NCBI GenBank assembly: GCA_012798185.1
Contig: JAAZNS010000083.1
Span: forward strand, 1 to 8,476
Source: Chloroflexota bacterium
Lineage (GTDB): Bacteria; Chloroflexota; Anaerolineae; Anaerolineales; UBA4823
Length of the DNA stretch: 8,476 nt
Direction of reading: 5' to 3'
Shown: positions 6,982 through 8,476 of the stretch, piece after piece
Numbering within the stretch: position 1 is the stretch's first letter
Layout: every line of letters begins with the position of its first letter
The notes under the pieces: generated by a model
Database searches by the model: none
The model's input: the letters and a program-made list of their open reading frames with translations, nothing else
Told to the model about the DNA's origin: nothing
Translations under genes and position numbers: made by a program

Positions 6982-6995
6982 GGAGGCACGCATGA
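6982..6995 (+). promoter_or_regulatory. Shine-Dalgarno and ATGA stop/start overlap coupling glpA to the SdhB-like gene
   Basis: GGAGG at 6982-6986, five bases, then ATG at 6992-6994, which shares bases with the glpA TGA at 6993-6995. This decides the start of the iron-sulfur gene; the upstream in-frame ATG at 6980 overlaps the Shine-Dalgarno and would add only MEAR. The overlap is the classic arrangement for translational coupling of subunits made in fixed ratio. Confidence 0.8.
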
Positions 6996-7729
6996 AGTTT
7001 ATTTCAGTAAGATTACATATTTGGCGAAACACACATTGGGAAGATTTTACGGTACAAGTCTCTTCAGAAGCATATGTCTTGGATGCCCTGGAAGCAGCTT
7101 CGGAACAGGATAAATCTTTACTATTCCGCCATGCCTGTCACCATGCTTCGTGCGGTTCTTGTGGATTGCGGATTAATGGCCGCGAGCGTTTGGCATGCAT
7201 CACCCCGGTTAAGGATGTTATAAACACTTTAGGAATGATCCGTCTGGAACCACTGCGCAATTTTCCTCTAATCGGAGATTTGCTGGTGGATTTTAAACCG
7301 TTTATGCAACAGCTTGATCGAATTGATTTGCCATTGCGACGTAGCGCAGAATTATTATCTAAAGAGATAAATATAGACTCGTTTAAACGCGTTTTTAATA
7401 AAGCCGCATTGGACATTCCAGAAATATCCCCCGGTTTTAACCGCCTGGAAAATTGCATCGAGTGTGGTTTATGCGTCAGTGCTTGTCCTATTGCTGGCAC
7501 CGACATTCTTTACTCAGGACCGGCGTGCCTGGCGGCAGTAGGTCGTGTTTTATCCGAACCCCGCCATAGATCGGTAATGGATATTATTGAATTGGTGGAT
7601 AACGAGCATGGGCTCTGGCGTTGCCACGCTGCTTTTGAGTGCAGCGAGGTTTGTCCAGCCGGAGTCGATCCGGCGCGTGAAATTCTAGCGTTGCGCAGCC
7701 ATATTTTGAGAAATAATTTCAAAAGCTGA
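6992..7729 (+). CDS. sdhB: Succinate dehydrogenase/fumarate reductase-type iron-sulfur subunit (SdhB/FrdB-like)
   Basis: This is the electron-transfer subunit that carries electrons from a flavoprotein to quinone at the membrane anchor. The full three-cluster cysteine set is present: [2Fe-2S] C49, C54, C57, C69; [4Fe-4S] C155, C158, C161 and C221; [3Fe-4S] C165, C211, C217. The N-terminal half is a plant-type ferredoxin fold and the C-terminal half a bacterial dicluster fold. At 245 aa it is full length for the family. The G176-P-A segment is kept, but the E. coli SdhB quinone-site Trp pair before it is absent; here the stretch is A-G-T-D-I-L-Y-S, more like FrdB. The GlpA-like gene ends inside its start codon and SdhC/SdhD-like genes follow at 19 and 20 nt spacing. 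It probably serves that GlpA rather than, or in addition to, a SdhA not visible here. Family call is confident; the partner is inferred. Confidence 0.9.
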   Translation: MKFISVRLHIWRNTHWEDFTVQVSSEAYVLDALEAASEQDKSLLFRHACHHASCGSCGLRINGRERLACITPVKDVINTLGMIRLEPLRNFPLIGDLLVDFKPFMQQLDRIDLPLRRSAELLSKEINIDSFKRVFNKAALDIPEISPGFNRLENCIECGLCVSACPIAGTDILYSGPACLAAVGRVLSEPRHRSVMDIIELVDNEHGLWRCHAAFECSEVCPAGVDPAREILALRSHILRNNFKS

Positions 7730-7748
7730 AAGTGAAAGGTAAAAAAGT

Positions 7749-8108
7749 TTGAAAAGACGTAGTCGTTGGTTTGAGTTCCATCTGCATCCAGCAGGGATGT
7801 TGGCTTTTATGATACACCGCCTGACAGGAATTGGTCTGGTTGTATATTTGTATCTTCACTTATGGATACTTAATACCCTGCGTCAGGGTTCTCAAGCCTG
7901 GGATACCTTTTTACAAATGATGCGGTCACCCATGGTTTTACTCCTGGATGCAGTTTTGCTGTTTGGAATTTTATTTCATGGTTTAAATGGATTACGGTTA
8001 TCTCTGGTGGGGTTAGGGATAGGGCTTCGCTGGCAGAAATGGTTATTTTGGGGTAGCCTTGGTGTGGCGGTGTGTTTAACCATCTGCGGAATTTGGATTA
8101 TGGTCTAA
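7749..8108 (+). CDS. sdhC: SdhC-like cytochrome b556 membrane anchor subunit
   Basis: A small integral membrane protein (119 aa) with three helices at about 18-40, 62-85 and 98-119. Helix 1 begins with the SdhC signature H23-R24-L-T26-G27, whose Ser/Arg counterpart lines the quinone site in E. coli. Helix 2 carries F76-H77-G-L-N80-G-L-R83-L, the conserved heme b ligand block. H37 (YLHLW) is a further possible ligand. The start is TTG at 7749, 9 nt after an AAAGG-type Shine-Dalgarno (7735-7739); using the next Met (M17) would remove conserved residues before helix 1. It lies 19 nt after the iron-sulfur gene. It would anchor the complex and pass electrons to quinone, probably menaquinone if the host is anaerobic (inference). 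Confidence 0.85.
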   Translation: MKRRSRWFEFHLHPAGMLAFMIHRLTGIGLVVYLYLHLWILNTLRQGSQAWDTFLQMMRSPMVLLLDAVLLFGILFHGLNGLRLSLVGLGIGLRWQKWLFWGSLGVAVCLTICGIWIMV

Positions 8109-8128
8109 GATTATTGGGGATTGATAAT

Positions 8129-8473
8129 ATGAAGAAAAGCAAATCTGGTCGGATATGGTTTTTACAAGCAGTTTCGGGTGTTGCCCTGGCGCTGTTGTTA
8201 GGATTGCATTGGACAGCGCAACATTACGTGGTAAAAGGCGGTTTACGAAGTTATGCCGATGTGATTTTATATTTGAATAATCCAGTTATTTTTGTGATTG
8301 AGATGATATTTCTTATTTTTGTTACTGTCCATGCATTATTGGGCGTACGGGCTATTTTGATCGATTTGGGTTTGCCATCTAAAGTTCAACGAATTATTGA
8401 TGTATCAACATGGATGTTAGGCATATTTACCATCATTTATGGAATCCAATTAGCTTGGCAGATTATACATTAA
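8129..8473 (+). CDS. sdhD: SdhD-like membrane anchor subunit
   Basis: The second hydrophobic anchor, 114 aa, with helices at about 13-35, 52-78 and 92-113. Helix 1 carries L26-H27-W-x-x-Q31-H32; the loop K36-G-G-L-R-S-Y-A is conserved in this group from memory. Helix 2 ends T66-V-H68-A-L-L-G72-V-R74-A-I-L-I-D79, the usual second histidine block. Together with SdhC this gives several intramembrane histidines, enough for one or two b hemes. I chose ATG 8129 with GGGGA at 8116-8120 upstream; the in-frame ATG at 8072 lies inside the sdhC end and adds a 19-residue polar extension unlike the family. The stop falls 3 bases before the window edge, so the operon may continue. Confidence 0.83.
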   Translation: MKKSKSGRIWFLQAVSGVALALLLGLHWTAQHYVVKGGLRSYADVILYLNNPVIFVIEMIFLIFVTVHALLGVRAILIDLGLPSKVQRIIDVSTWMLGIFTIIYGIQLAWQIIH

Positions 8474-8476
8474 ATA

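Larger units (their letters stand above)
5841..6995 (+). pseudogene. glpA: GlpA-type FAD-dependent glycerol-3-phosphate dehydrogenase, interrupted by an in-frame TAA
   Basis: The product would oxidise sn-glycerol-3-phosphate (or a similar polyol phosphate) to dihydroxyacetone phosphate with FAD. Seen: the Rossmann motif G11-A-G13-S-T-G16 with E34 at the end of beta 2; the GlpA block TGHNQAQLHSGARYA (43-57) and ESAREC; N-A-A-G-P-W near 200; and, after the stop, A-R-P-L-L and G-G-K-T-T-K-A-R-L-M-A-E. TAA at 6681-6683 replaces codon 281. The reading frame continues unchanged to TGA at 6993-6995, so there is one nonsense change and no frameshift. Without the stop the protein would be 384 aa, like the N-terminal part of E. 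coli GlpA (542 aa), lacking the C-terminal BFD-like [2Fe-2S] domain. ATG 5841 follows the phosphatase stop by 3 nt, with GGAGAGG 12 nt upstream. The gene stop overlaps the next start (ATGA). As written, only the first 280 residues would be made. Confidence 0.85.

Noticed and set aside
6980..6991. ATG at 6980 as start of the SdhB-like gene
   Set aside because: It overlaps the GGAGG that serves ATG 6992, and the extra MEAR is not needed by the family.
6705..6995. Separate gene for the part of GlpA after the TAA
   Set aside because: It is in the same frame as the upstream part, continues the GlpA family sequence and has no own ribosome site, so it is treated as part of the interrupted gene.
6931..7113. 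Small + strand frame across the glpA/sdhB junction
   Set aside because: It lies out of frame within two recognised genes and encodes nothing recognisable.
5474..7722. Minus-strand open frames over the phosphatase, glpA and sdhB genes
   Set aside because: They are antisense shadows; the + strand products carry complete family motifs.
8072..8128. ATG at 8072 as start of the SdhD-like gene
   Set aside because: It would overlap the end of sdhC by 37 nt and add a polar 19-residue extension; ATG 8129 has a GGGGA site.

Overview
The window carries one dense strand of protein-coding genes, all on the + strand, with no RNA gene, CRISPR array or insertion sequence that I can see. The organism is a bacterium with moderate to low GC and mixed start signals: some genes have strong GGAGG ribosome sites and others have none. 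The protein types (SdhC/SdhD membrane anchors with HxLNGLRL and HALLGVR motifs, a nucleotidyltransferase-like orphan family, a short GlpA) remind me most of Chloroflexota, perhaps Anaerolineae. That placement is an inference from memory of these families, not a computed result.

Left part (1-1453). The window opens with the tail of an unrecognised gene (ends at 129). It runs directly into an APC-family amino acid permease that lacks its first two to three membrane helices. The two pieces look butt-joined, which suggests a deletion, a rearrangement or an assembly chimera.

Middle part (1454-3374). A perfect extended -10 box (TGATATAAT) lies in the gap before a metallophosphoesterase (324 aa). 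Next comes a 262-aa protein with a polymerase-beta-type nucleotidyltransferase core. Both have strong Shine-Dalgarno sites and form a likely pair of unknown purpose.

Right part (3395-8476). This part holds an FGGY sugar/polyol kinase, a HAD-IIA (NagD-like) phosphatase, a GlpA-type FAD glycerol-3-phosphate dehydrogenase, and then a complete succinate-dehydrogenase-type electron module: SdhB-like iron-sulfur protein, SdhC-like and SdhD-like cytochrome b anchors. The GlpA stop and the SdhB start overlap as ATGA. The order GlpA-SdhB-SdhC-SdhD mirrors frdABCD, with GlpA where the flavoprotein FrdA/SdhA would be. GlpA also lacks the C-terminal [2Fe-2S] BFD-like domain of the E. coli protein, and no GlpB or GlpC is visible. 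The main hypothesis is a quinone-linked polyol-phosphate (probably glycerol-3-phosphate) dehydrogenase that passes electrons through an Sdh-type Fe-S protein and membrane cytochrome instead of GlpB/GlpC. The kinase would supply, and the phosphatase could drain, the phosphorylated substrate.

The glpA-like gene is broken by one in-frame TAA at codon 281 with intact family sequence on both sides. It is therefore a recent nonsense mutation, a sequencing error or, less likely, readthrough. The window ends three bases after sdhD, so whether a true SdhA follows cannot be seen.
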